Assembly (NCBI GenBank): GCA_947501355.1
Contig: CANMVA010000001.1
Coordinates: 558,001 to 622,000 of the forward strand
Length of the DNA: 64,000 nt
Source of the DNA: an uncultured Paracoccaceae bacterium
Lineage (GTDB): Bacteria; Pseudomonadota; Alphaproteobacteria; Rhodobacterales; Rhodobacteraceae
Direction: 5' to 3'
The notes under the pieces are model-generated. The model was given only the letters and a program-made list of their open reading frames with translations. It was not told the DNA's origin and searched no databases. The translations under genes were made by a program, and so were the position numbers. Positions 55,234 to 62,927 of the stretch are shown here, in pieces. Position 1 is the first letter of the stretch; each line of letters starts with the position of its first letter.

Positions 55234-55262
55234 ATGTGACGGTAGTGTAACCGTTCTGTGAC
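55234..55262 (+). promoter_or_regulatory. PhoB-box-like triple direct repeat upstream of phoX
   Basis: ATGTGAC (55234-55240), GTGTAAC (55245-55251) and CTGTGAC (55256-55262) are 7-bp direct repeats separated by 4 bp, the 11-bp periodicity of a Pho box (consensus CTGTCAT-N4-CTGTCAT). They read on the strand opposite to phoX, which is unusual for an activator site. The assignment is inferred. Confidence 0.5.
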
Positions 55263-55298
55263 GCCCGAAGATTGTATTGGCAGAAAGCCGCTCAAACG

Positions 55299-55335
55299 AA
55301 AAAACCGGCCCCAACCCGAAGGTCAGAACCGGTTT
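55299..55335 (-). terminator. Rho-independent terminator for the repeat-protein transcript
   Basis: On the minus strand AAACCGG pairs with CCGGTTT (55329-55335 with 55302-55308) and is followed by TTTTTT. The loop is long and contains a smaller ACC-TTCG-GGT hairpin. Confidence 0.7.
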
Positions 55336-55340
55336 CCCAC

Positions 55341-55394
55341 AACGCACCTGGATCAGGTCAGTCGACCTATTCTTTAAGGGGACGATGGTGCGTT
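55341..55394. other. Structured non-coding segment after the repeat-protein gene
   Basis: AACGCACC (55341-55348) and GGTGCGTT (55387-55394) pair over 8 bp, enclosing an inner hairpin AGGTC-AGTC-GACCT (55356-55369). The segment lies between the stop of the small repeat protein and its terminator, so it would be the 3' UTR of that mRNA or part of a small RNA. No known RNA family was recognised. Confidence 0.45.
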
Positions 55395-55439
55395 ATGCGC
55401 GCGCCCAAAGGGCAGGGCTTCCAGCGCGCGGTGTCAGGA

Positions 55440-55721
55440 TTAGCGCTGAGCGGCTGCGATCTCGGCGGCGGAGGTTACGCCCAGCAGGCGCAGCGTTTCA
55501 AGGTTTTGGGTCGAGATCACGTCACCGTTGGACGTGAAGTCGGTGCCAGCGATCTCAGCGGGCGAGGTTTTGCCCAGATCGTCCGAGGCGCGGAAGTCGC
55601 TGCCAAAGTCGTGCTGGTCTGCCACTTCGGCAGGCGAGGTCACGCCGAGGTTGAAGTCAGCAGCAAAAGCAGGAGCCGAAGCGCCGAGGATCAGGGCGGA
55701 GATAAGTGCAAAGCGTGTCAT
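55440..55721 (-). CDS. Small exported protein with three TSPAE-type repeats
   Basis: A 93-residue protein with a signal peptide (ALISALILGASAPAFA). The mature 73 residues carry three copies of a nonapeptide: GVTSPAEVA (26-34), GKTSPAEIA (50-58) and GVTSAAEIA (81-89), spaced 24 and 31 residues apart. The sequence is acidic and has no cysteines. No family with a known function is recognised. A second ATG at 55727 is in frame; 55721 gives a better spacing (8 nt) from AAAGGA. It is followed by a structured 3' segment and a terminator, so it is probably monocistronic. Confidence 0.75.
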   Translation of the reverse strand: MTRFALISALILGASAPAFAADFNLGVTSPAEVADQHDFGSDFRASDDLGKTSPAEIAGTDFTSNGDVISTQNLETLRLLGVTSAAEIAAAQR

Positions 55722-55923
55722 GGTCATAGTCCTTTCAGTGTGTCGTGTTCAGTTTGTTGCGGTGGAAGTCTTTGCCTTCCGATGCAGTGGATATGGCACT
55801 GTATCCCCAAGCTGAAAACGCGCACGCTGATCGTGACATATGTGCAAAAAAGCACATCACAGTGATTTTAGAAGGTATTGCGTGTTTTCGGTAACGGAAG
55901 CGCGAGCGGGCTGTGAGCCGTTT

Positions 55924-57195
55924 TCAGGGCTGAATAGCGCGGCCATAATGGGGCTGCAACTGCCCCTTTGCCCAATCTGCCATCAGGTCGTAATAGCCTG
56001 CGGTGACACGGGTCGGCACGCGCTCCCCATCGCTGTTCATGCGGAAATCAACCATGCCATGATCCGTCTCCGGGAAGAGGAAAATCGACAGGTCGCGCCC
56101 ATCGGCCTGCAGGGCCTGCAAGCGCTCAAGCGTTTTGGCGACCGGCGCTTCCCGATCCGCGCCTGCCAGCGCCCACATCTGTGGCACGCGCACCGCTTGC
56201 ATCACCTCAACCGGATCGACAGACCAATCCACATCAAGCCGATCAAACATCGGGATGCCGTTTGCGCGCATCTCTTCGGTCGGAATGCCAAGGATCACGC
56301 CCGTGTAGCTGCCTTGCACCAACGGAAACCAAGGCTCTGCACCATACATCGCCTTCGCCGCATCAAGGTCCTCAAGCCCGTCGCGATAGCTGCTGGTCAC
56401 GATCCGCGCGGCGATATCCGTGATCTCGCGCGCGGCTTCCAGCACGTCATCGCCATACCCGGCCTCGCGCAGTTGCAGCGCCACCTGTTCGGCATCTTCC
56501 TCGCGGATATCGACGACCAGACCATAGCCCACCCCGATAAACTCCGCGCCCGCCCGTTCAGCAGCCATCGGTACGATCCAACCGCCTTGGCTCAATCCGA
56601 TCAGCCCGAAGCGACCGAAACGGCCCTCGGCAAGGTGTTTGGCTTGCGCGCTGGCCGCGACCAGATCATCAGCAAGCAGAGGGAAGTTCTGCGTATAGCG
56701 GCCCAGCGATTGCCCCGTGCCGCGCTTGTCATAGACAAACACCGACACACCACGACCGACCATCTGGTAAGGGTCCGGCATCTGCTCGATCCAGCCCGTC
56801 TCTTCCGATCCATGTGCGTAGATCACAAGCGGGGTCTCCGCATCGGCGCCGGGGTCTTCCAGCAACCGACCGGTTAGCGCCGTGCCATGGGATTCAAAGA
56901 TGGTCGCCGTTTCGCGCAGCCGCGCCTTGCGCCAAAGCTCTGCCCCATCGACCCAGACCGTGTCGCCGCCACACAGAACCCGCGTGTCAGGTGCACCGAC
57001 CTCGCCGAAGTCTCCGTCGCTGAATGTATAGAGATACCCGTCCTGCTGCGCAGTGATGCTGACGAAAGCCTCCTCACCGCCGCGGAAAATGCCGATCTGG
57101 CACTCTCTTGAGACGATCTCGGCAGGCATGCCGGGCTGCGCTTGCGCGACCGTGACCGCAAGACCAAACAGGCAGGATAAACGAAGCAGGGCCAT
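55924..57195 (-). CDS. Exported alpha/beta-hydrolase family protein
   Basis: A 423-residue protein with a signal peptide (ALLRLSCLFGLAVTVAQA). The hydrolase domain has an oxyanion-type HGSEETGW, a VFVYDKRGTGQSLG segment, the nucleophile elbow GLSQGG and a C-terminal catalytic His in FPETDHGMVD. This corresponds to prolyl-oligopeptidase/dienelactone hydrolase-like periplasmic enzymes; the substrate is unknown. The ATG at 57195 has GGAGA 5 nt upstream and is preferred over 57210. It lies downstream of pnp on the same strand but beyond the pnp terminator. Confidence 0.88.
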   Translation of the reverse strand: MALLRLSCLFGLAVTVAQAQPGMPAEIVSRECQIGIFRGGEEAFVSITAQQDGYLYTFSDGDFGEVGAPDTRVLCGGDTVWVDGAELWRKARLRETATIFESHGTALTGRLLEDPGADAETPLVIYAHGSEETGWIEQMPDPYQMVGRGVSVFVYDKRGTGQSLGRYTQNFPLLADDLVAASAQAKHLAEGRFGRFGLIGLSQGGWIVPMAAERAGAEFIGVGYGLVVDIREEDAEQVALQLREAGYGDDVLEAAREITDIAARIVTSSYRDGLEDLDAAKAMYGAEPWFPLVQGSYTGVILGIPTEEMRANGIPMFDRLDVDWSVDPVEVMQAVRVPQMWALAGADREAPVAKTLERLQALQADGRDLSIFLFPETDHGMVDFRMNSDGERVPTRVTAGYYDLMADWAKGQLQPHYGRAIQP

Positions 57196-57262
57196 GAAGC
57201 TCTCCGACATAGCTGGTTCGTCTTGATATCGGCGCGAATTTCCCGACAACAAGTGCGGCACG

Positions 57263-57294
57263 AAAAAAGCCCCGGCGTTTCCACCGGGGCTTTT
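57263..57294 (-). terminator. Rho-independent terminator of pnp
   Basis: Stem GCCCCGG/CCGGGGC (57269-57275 with 57284-57290), with A6 on one side and T4 on the other, so it can work in both directions; on the minus strand the T tract is six bases, fitting pnp. Confidence 0.85.
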
Positions 57295-57316
57295 CTGTTT
57301 CGCGAAGAAAGGGCGC

Positions 57317-59446
57317 TTATTCGGCGTCTTCCTTCTTGATCTCTTCGCCGGTTTCCTGATCGACAACCTTCATCGACAGGCGGACCTTGCCGCGGTCATC
57401 AAAGCCCAGCAGTTTGACCTTCACTTCCTGACCTTCCTTCAGAACGTCAGACGGATGGTTCAGGCGACGGTTCTCAATCTGGGACACATGCACCAGACCA
57501 TCGCGCTTGCCAAAGAAGTTCACGAACGCACCAAAGTCGACGATCTTGACGACCGTGCCGGTGTAAATTGCGCCTTCCTCGGGTTCTGCCACAATCGCGT
57601 GGATCATGTCATAGGCCTTCTGGATCGCTTCGCCATTGGCGGAGGCAATCTTGATCACACCATCATCGTTGATGTCTACCTTGGCACCGGACACTTCCAC
57701 GATTTCGCGGATGACCTTACCGCCCGAGCCGATCACTTCGCGGATCTTGTCGGTCGGAACTGTCATGGTCTCGATACGCGGCGCGTGGATCGAGAAGTCA
57801 GCCGCGCCAGACAGCGCTTTGTTCATCTCGCCCAGAATGTGCAGACGGCCTTCCTTGGCTTGCGCCAGGGCCTTCTCCATGATCTCGGGCGTGATGCCTG
57901 CGATCTTGATGTCCATCTGCAGCGACGTGATACCGTCCTCGGTGCCAGCAACTTTGAAGTCCATGTCGCCGAGGTGATCCTCATCACCCAGAATGTCGGT
58001 CAGAACCGCGTAGGAGCCATCCTCTTCGAGGATCAGACCCATAGCCACACCGGCTACCGGCGCTTTCAGCGGAACGCCTGCGTCCATCATAGACAGCGAG
58101 CCACCACAGACCGACGCCATCGAAGACGAGCCGTTAGATTCCGTGATCTCCGACACCACACGCACGGTGTAGGGGAAGTCGGTTGCCGCGGGCAGAACCG
58201 CCTGAAGCGCGCGCCATGCGAGCTTGCCGTGACCAATCTCACGACGACCCGGAGGGCCAAAGCGACCCACTTCACCGACCGAATAGGGGGGGAAGTTATA
58301 GTGCAGCAGGAAGTTGCTGCGATAGGTGCCTTGCAACGCGTCAATCATCTGCTCGTCATCACCGGTGCCCAGCGTGGTCACAACCAGACCCTGGGTTTCA
58401 CCGCGAGTGAAAAGCGCGGAGCCATGCGTACGCGGCAGGAAGCCGGTCTCGGCCACAATCGGGCGCACCGTTGCGGTGTCACGCCCGTCAATCCGCTTGC
58501 CGGTTTTGACGACGTCACCGCGCAGAATGCTGGCTTCCAGCTTCTTCATGGCGGAGCCAAGATTGGCGTCTTCCAATTGCTCTTCGGTCAGCGCGGCCTT
58601 GACGGTCTCGCGAGCCTCGGACACGGCGGTCGTGCGCTCTTGCTTGTCGGTGATCGCGAACGCTTTGCGCATCGCATCTTCACCGGCGGCTTTCACCGCA
58701 GCATAGAGATCGCTGTAATCGGGCGCTTCAAAGTTGAAGGGCTCTTTTGCGGCGTCTTCGGCCAGATCAATGATCAGGTCGATCACCGGCTGGATTTGCT
58801 GATGGGCAAAGTTCACCGCACCCAGCATTTCGGCCTCGGTCAGCTCATAGGCTTCCGATTCCACCATCATGACAGCGTCTTTGGTGCCAGCCACAACCAG
58901 ATCGAGGCGTTGCTCGGGGTTGTCGCGCAGCTTGTGCATGTCGTCGATGGACGGGTTCAGAACGTATTCGCCGTCCACGAAACCCACACGCGCACCGGCA
59001 ATCGGGCCCATGAAAGGCGCGCCGGAAATCGTCAGCGCAGCCGACGCGGCAATCATCGCCACGATGTCGGGGTCATTGACCAGATCGTGGCTCAGCACGG
59101 TGCAGATCACCAAAACTTCGTTCTTGAAGCCATCCACAAAGAGCGGGCGGATCGGACGGTCGATCAGACGGCTTGTCAGCGTCTCTTTCTCCGTCGGGCG
59201 CGCCTCGCGCTTGAAGAAACCACCAGGCACTTTACCGGCGGCATAATATTTCTCGTTGTAATGCACGGTCAGCGGGAAGAAATCCTGCCCCGGCTTTTGC
59301 TGCTTGGCAAAGGTCACGTTGGCCATGACCGAGGTTTCACCCAGCGTTGCAATCACAGACCCATCGGCCTGGCGGGCGACCTTGCCCGTTTCCAATGTGA
59401 GGGTCTCGTCCCCCCACTCCATCGTTTTCGTCGTTACGTTAAACAT
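57317..59446 (-). CDS. pnp: Polyribonucleotide nucleotidyltransferase (PNPase)
   Basis: A 3'-5' phosphorolytic exoribonuclease of the RNA degradosome. 709 residues: two RNase PH domains (first with [27 protein letters not shown], second with [24 protein letters not shown] and [23 protein letters not shown]), a KH domain ([23 protein letters not shown]) and a C-terminal S1 domain ([33 protein letters not shown]). The ATG at 59446 has AGGAAAC upstream. It is downstream of rpsO on the same strand, the conserved rpsO-pnp order, with a terminator in between. Confidence 0.97.
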   Translation of the reverse strand: MFNVTTKTMEWGDETLTLETGKVARQADGSVIATLGETSVMANVTFAKQQKPGQDFFPLTVHYNEKYYAAGKVPGGFFKREARPTEKETLTSRLIDRPIRPLFVDGFKNEVLVICTVLSHDLVNDPDIVAMIAASAALTISGAPFMGPIAGARVGFVDGEYVLNPSIDDMHKLRDNPEQRLDLVVAGTKDAVMMVESEAYELTEAEMLGAVNFAHQQIQPVIDLIIDLAEDAAKEPFNFEAPDYSDLYAAVKAAGEDAMRKAFAITDKQERTTAVSEARETVKAALTEEQLEDANLGSAMKKLEASILRGDVVKTGKRIDGRDTATVRPIVAETGFLPRTHGSALFTRGETQGLVVTTLGTGDDEQMIDALQGTYRSNFLLHYNFPPYSVGEVGRFGPPGRREIGHGKLAWRALQAVLPAATDFPYTVRVVSEITESNGSSSMASVCGGSLSMMDAGVPLKAPVAGVAMGLILEEDGSYAVLTDILGDEDHLGDMDFKVAGTEDGITSLQMDIKIAGITPEIMEKALAQAKEGRLHILGEMNKALSGAADFSIHAPRIETMTVPTDKIREVIGSGGKVIREIVEVSGAKVDINDDGVIKIASANGEAIQKAYDMIHAIVAEPEEGAIYTGTVVKIVDFGAFVNFFGKRDGLVHVSQIENRRLNHPSDVLKEGQEVKVKLLGFDDRGKVRLSMKVVDQETGEEIKKEDAE

Positions 59447-59594
59447 CACGTTTCCTATGTTGGCCCCTCGTTGAGGCCGTTTGCGTAGGGGCCGGATGCC
59501 CCTGGCCTTATCGTATCCAATCTGCCCGTCAGGCCCGGCGATGCAGATTTTGGGATGAAGTCAGCGTAGCGCGCATGGCGCTACACTTCATGTG

Positions 59595-59621
59595 AAAACC
59601 GCGCCCGATTGGGCGCGGTTT
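59595..59621 (-). terminator. Hairpin between rpsO and pnp, terminator or processing site
   Basis: An 11-bp stem AAACCGCGCCC/GGGCGCGGTTT (59596-59606 with 59611-59621), loop of 4, then TTTT on the minus strand. In E. coli an rpsO-pnp hairpin region is an RNase III processing site; the role here is inferred. Confidence 0.7.
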
Positions 59622-59628
59622 CAGTGTC

Positions 59629-59898
59629 TTAGCGACGCAGGCCGAGCTTCTTGATGAGGTCCTGATAACGGGCCTCTTCCTTGCCCCGCAGATAGTCCAG
59701 CAGCTTACGGCGCTGTGCAACCATCTTCAGAAGGCCACGGCGACCGTGGTTGTCCTTCTTGTGGGTCTTGAAATGCTCGGTGAGCGTTGCAATCCGCGAG
59801 GACAGAATGGCGACCTGAACTTCGGGCGAACCAGTGTCGCCTTCCTTGGTGCCAAACTCTTTCATCACGCGGGCTTTTTCTTCAGCAGTGATCGACAT
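59629..59898 (-). CDS. rpsO: 30S ribosomal protein S15
   Basis: Binds the central domain of 16S rRNA. 89 residues with family motifs [72 protein letters not shown]. The ATG at 59898 has AAGGAGA 7 nt upstream; an upstream in-frame Met is not needed. It is followed by the hairpin and pnp. Confidence 0.97.
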   Translation of the reverse strand: MSITAEEKARVMKEFGTKEGDTGSPEVQVAILSSRIATLTEHFKTHKKDNHGRRGLLKMVAQRRKLLDYLRGKEEARYQDLIKKLGLRR

Positions 59899-60061
59899 CG
59901 GGGTCTCCTTCAAAGGTTAAGGGTGATGGCACGAGCCGGGATGTCGTCCAGCAAGGCCCATGGAGAGGCTCCGCCCGTTTCCAAGCAGATGCGCGCGTAT
60001 AGGAGGATTCTGCTTGGAAAGAAAGCCCTTATCGCAGGTTACCTTCTTTGCTTTGTGCGCC

Positions 60062-61471
60062 CTAGATTTCGCGCTGGAGGGTTTCAAAGATGCGGACCAT
60101 CGCCAGGGTATCCAATTTGCAATACTCCAAGAGGTCTTGTCGCTGTCTGTCCTTCTCTGGCCCGTCCTGCATCTGAATAAACGCGTCCCACCCGGTCATG
60201 GCGTCAGTGCCATTTGAGATCGCCAGACCGTCATACTTCAAGTCAGGCACCACGACCGGCAATACCTTCTTGATAGAGGTTGATCCCATGAAAGCGATAT
60301 CGACATAGCTTCGGTGGAAAACCTTCTCCAGATCAACGGTTCGGGCGCTCAAGTCGTTAAGAAACTGTTCCTTTTGGGGGTAGTACGCTGCCATACGGTC
60401 ATTCTGTCCGTTCTCGTAGGACATATGCCATGAGATAACACTGCCCGTCGGCCCAATCGCGGCTTCCAGCGCTTCGATCATCTCAAGTGGCATCTGCAAG
60501 GTCTCAGCCAGATATTCTGCATGCTGCGCTGGCGCGGTTGGCGTCTCTTTCACATGTAGTGAAAACTGAAACGGAATCTGTTGATGGGGTCGCGCTCCAT
60601 TGATCCGCGGCAAAGCTGCCCCGAAGGCTTCATAATCCAGAAAATAAAGCGGATAGGTCAGCTCTTTGAAAAAGCGGGCCAAATCGGCGTAGTCAATCAC
60701 GGGCATGCCCGTCTGGGCCGAACGCAGCACTAACGCTTGACGCGCATTTACCTCCGCCTCGGTGATGGTGCTCAGATCAAAACGCCGTTCGGTCGCAAAC
60801 TGTGTCACCGCTGATGCGCGTATCCCGGGCAGGGTGTAAATTGAGGGTGTCGGGACATCGGGGTTCAGGATTGCAAACGTGTCACAATGATTGGCCCGCG
60901 TCTTTCCCAGACAGCTGCATGAGGTCAGGTCTATCTCTGCCAGAGTTTGAAACTGCATCGCAGAGCGGATTTGCGCGGTCAGGCCCGTCTCAAGCTCGCG
61001 CGCCTGCCTGGTTATGTCTTCGATGCTGAAAAGCCTATCCGGCTCGATTGGGCCGTCTCGTTCATAGGTGTTGTTCAGAAAGACCAGAAAGACGCGTCCG
61101 ACAGTGTGCCTCGCGGCTTCTGCCACGACCATTTGGAAAGCGGCGTCCTGAACATGGTCCGGCGTGACGCCTGTTGATGATTTGATCTCATAAAGATCAA
61201 TCGTGCCGTCCTCGTTACGCCGAACCGCGTCCGTTCGTGCATAAAGCTGATTTGGCGTTTCAAAGATGGCCTGTGCCTGCAAATCTGACTCTGGAAAACA
61301 CGCGCGAAGGTATGTCGTTGCAGCGTCTTCAACGGCATATCCTTCCTTGGCAAGGTAGTCAGAATGCGCATCGGGCGTGGGTTTTGGGATGATCTCTGGT
61401 CGATTGTGGGATAGCCAGAAGGACTTCGGGCAATGTGTAAATCTCGCGAAGTCAGATTTCGTAAACGACAT
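60062..61471 (-). CDS. DUF2779 protein: Fe-S PD-(D/E)XK-like nuclease fused to DEDD-type exonuclease domain
   Basis: A 469-residue protein. The N-terminal part contains a PD-(D/E)XK-type core with NQLYARTDAVRRNEDGTIDLYEIKSSTG and Cys14 in THCPKSFWLSH; later TSCSCLGKTRANHCDTF gives three more cysteines. One N-terminal plus three downstream cysteines is the Cas4/AddB-style arrangement for a 4Fe-4S cluster. The C-terminal half matches the DUF2779 RNase H-like exonuclease (YFLDYEAFGAALP, WHMSYENGQNDRM, YCKLDTLAM for the DEDD acidic residues). The biological role is not established; a DNA repair or defence function is possible. It stands alone and appears lower in GC than its neighbours. Confidence 0.85.
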   Translation of the reverse strand: MSFTKSDFARFTHCPKSFWLSHNRPEIIPKPTPDAHSDYLAKEGYAVEDAATTYLRACFPESDLQAQAIFETPNQLYARTDAVRRNEDGTIDLYEIKSSTGVTPDHVQDAAFQMVVAEAARHTVGRVFLVFLNNTYERDGPIEPDRLFSIEDITRQARELETGLTAQIRSAMQFQTLAEIDLTSCSCLGKTRANHCDTFAILNPDVPTPSIYTLPGIRASAVTQFATERRFDLSTITEAEVNARQALVLRSAQTGMPVIDYADLARFFKELTYPLYFLDYEAFGAALPRINGARPHQQIPFQFSLHVKETPTAPAQHAEYLAETLQMPLEMIEALEAAIGPTGSVISWHMSYENGQNDRMAAYYPQKEQFLNDLSARTVDLEKVFHRSYVDIAFMGSTSIKKVLPVVVPDLKYDGLAISNGTDAMTGWDAFIQMQDGPEKDRQRQDLLEYCKLDTLAMVRIFETLQREI

Positions 61472-61535
61472 CACCTTCCCCGAAAACAGACCCTAAAGAG
61501 GTTATGAACGACCCTTCTCCATTACAAGCCTGTCC

Positions 61536-62678
61536 CTACCCAACCTGCGCTGCCAGCAACTGCTGCACCTGCGCATAGGCCAGCAGCTCCACATCAGCGG
61601 CACTTAGCCCATCAGGTGCGATGACCTTCGCGACCAGATCGCCGTCTGCCGTGATTTCAAACAGACCCGGGTCCGAGTCAGAGGCCTGAACTGTCACCTC
61701 GGCCGGGGGGCCGTCATCCCCGTGGATCAGGACCAGACCGTCGTCCTGATGAAAATCCATCACCTCTGCCGGTTCGCCACTGCCGCGAATATCCAGCATG
61801 AAGGTGTCAGCGCCTTGCCCGCCATGCAGCGTGTCGCCACCGCCGCCGATCAGCGTATCATCGCCGCTGCCTGCATTCAGATGATCGACCGTGTCATCCT
61901 CCGCCAGTTCAGGCCATGCCGCGTCGTCGCCGTCCTCAGCGGGAGGTGTATCGCCCTCAAGCTCGGAGTCGAGCCCCAGATCAAGGCTTTCGCCAACCGG
62001 GCCCGCGAGCGTCTGAAGGCCGACACCGCCCAGCACCTGGTCGACTTCGGCGATGATCTCTTCTTCAAGGGTCGGATCGTCGAGCAGAAGATCCCCACCG
62101 ATCAGCAGATCGTCGCCCGTGCCACCCATCAGCGTGTCATGGCCGTCGCCGCCAACCATCAGGTCGTCCCCGGCGACCCCGGCAAGACTGTCATCGCCCT
62201 CATCCCCCAGAAGCATGTCGTCGCCATTGCCGCCGACCAGCGTGTCGTCCCCAATGCCGCCTGACAGTGTGTCATCGCCGTTCTGGCCGAACAGCCCATC
62301 GGCACCATCCTCGCCCGCCAATCGGTCATCGCCATTCTCGCCGATCAGGTCATCCAGTCCGGCCCCGCCCAAAAGCGCATCGTCGCCGTCCCCGCCCCAA
62401 AGCTGGTCATGGCCATCGCCGCCATCAAGAAGGTCATCGCCCGCCCCGCCGTTGAGAAGATCGCCGACAGCGCTGCCTTGCAGCAAGTCCTCTCCGTCGC
62501 CGCCTTGCATGGGCGTGCCATCCAGAACCGCAGTCAGAATGTTCGCGTTATCCTGCAACAGCTCTTCCACCTCAGAGGGGCCCTCCTCTTCGGGCTCGGT
62601 TTCCGTGCTGTCCGTCCAAATCGAGCCAACAGCCCCGCCCGCCACCAGCAGGCTGAGCAATCCCATCAAACCAACCAT
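61536..62678 (-). CDS. RTX-type calcium-binding protein with N-terminal membrane anchor
   Basis: A 380-residue protein. Residues 1-20 (MVGLMGLLSLLVAGGAVGSI) form a signal anchor without an obvious cleavage site, then an acidic linker, then about 12 GGxGxDxL-type RTX nonapeptide repeats (about 58-190) that fold as a calcium beta-roll. An acidic non-repeat insert (about 195-255) separates a second short block (NAGSGDDTLIGGGGDTLHGGQGADTF). The C-terminal region (EVMDFHQDDGLVLIHGDD ...) resembles the ends of type I-secreted proteins. Divergent from the RTX gene at 62928, sharing a repeat-rich promoter region. Confidence 0.88.
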   Translation of the reverse strand: MVGLMGLLSLLVAGGAVGSIWTDSTETEPEEEGPSEVEELLQDNANILTAVLDGTPMQGGDGEDLLQGSAVGDLLNGGAGDDLLDGGDGHDQLWGGDGDDALLGGAGLDDLIGENGDDRLAGEDGADGLFGQNGDDTLSGGIGDDTLVGGNGDDMLLGDEGDDSLAGVAGDDLMVGGDGHDTLMGGTGDDLLIGGDLLLDDPTLEEEIIAEVDQVLGGVGLQTLAGPVGESLDLGLDSELEGDTPPAEDGDDAAWPELAEDDTVDHLNAGSGDDTLIGGGGDTLHGGQGADTFMLDIRGSGEPAEVMDFHQDDGLVLIHGDDGPPAEVTVQASDSDPGLFEITADGDLVAKVIAPDGLSAADVELLAYAQVQQLLAAQVG

Positions 62679-62760
62679 AATTCACCCCTTTCAAAATCCA
62701 CCCGACACTGCGGATAGCAGGCAAAAGTAAGTGAACCCTTTTTCTGGAGAGGGTTGTCAG

Positions 62761-62818
62761 CCCTAAGTTGGTTAACGCTCACCCTAAGGTGGTAAACTGT
62801 TTCTCAAAGCGAAACAGT
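62761..62818. promoter_or_regulatory. Stacked direct and inverted repeats between divergent RTX genes
   Basis: CCCTAAGTTGGTTAAC (62761-62776) and CCCTAAGGTGGTAAAC (62782-62797) are direct repeats with a 21-bp period, two helical turns. Directly after lies the inverted repeat ACTGTTTC-N7-GAAACAGT (62796-62818). They occupy the centre of the 249-bp gap that must hold both RTX promoters, so they are good candidates for regulator binding sites. The regulator is unknown. Confidence 0.6.
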
Positions 62819-62927
62819 AGGTTGCGTTTAGGCGATTGACTTCAAATTACCAACAGTCGAAGGGCTATTTTTCTTCCCCGACCCTGCGTCTCGCGTTAAG
62901 GTTTTTGGGTATTTTGGGGGAAGTAAA

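Noticed and set aside
53611-55239. 542-codon open frame opposite phoX
   Set aside because: Shadow of the phoX coding strand in GC-rich DNA, without recognisable motifs.
55341-55394. Small SRP RNA, suggested by the AGGTCAG stretch
   Set aside because: The conserved SRP GGAA/AGCA loop and the expected length are missing.
57455-59488. 677-codon open frame opposite pnp
   Set aside because: Composition is a mirror of pnp (His/Arg-rich, no domain); pnp is unmistakable on the other strand.
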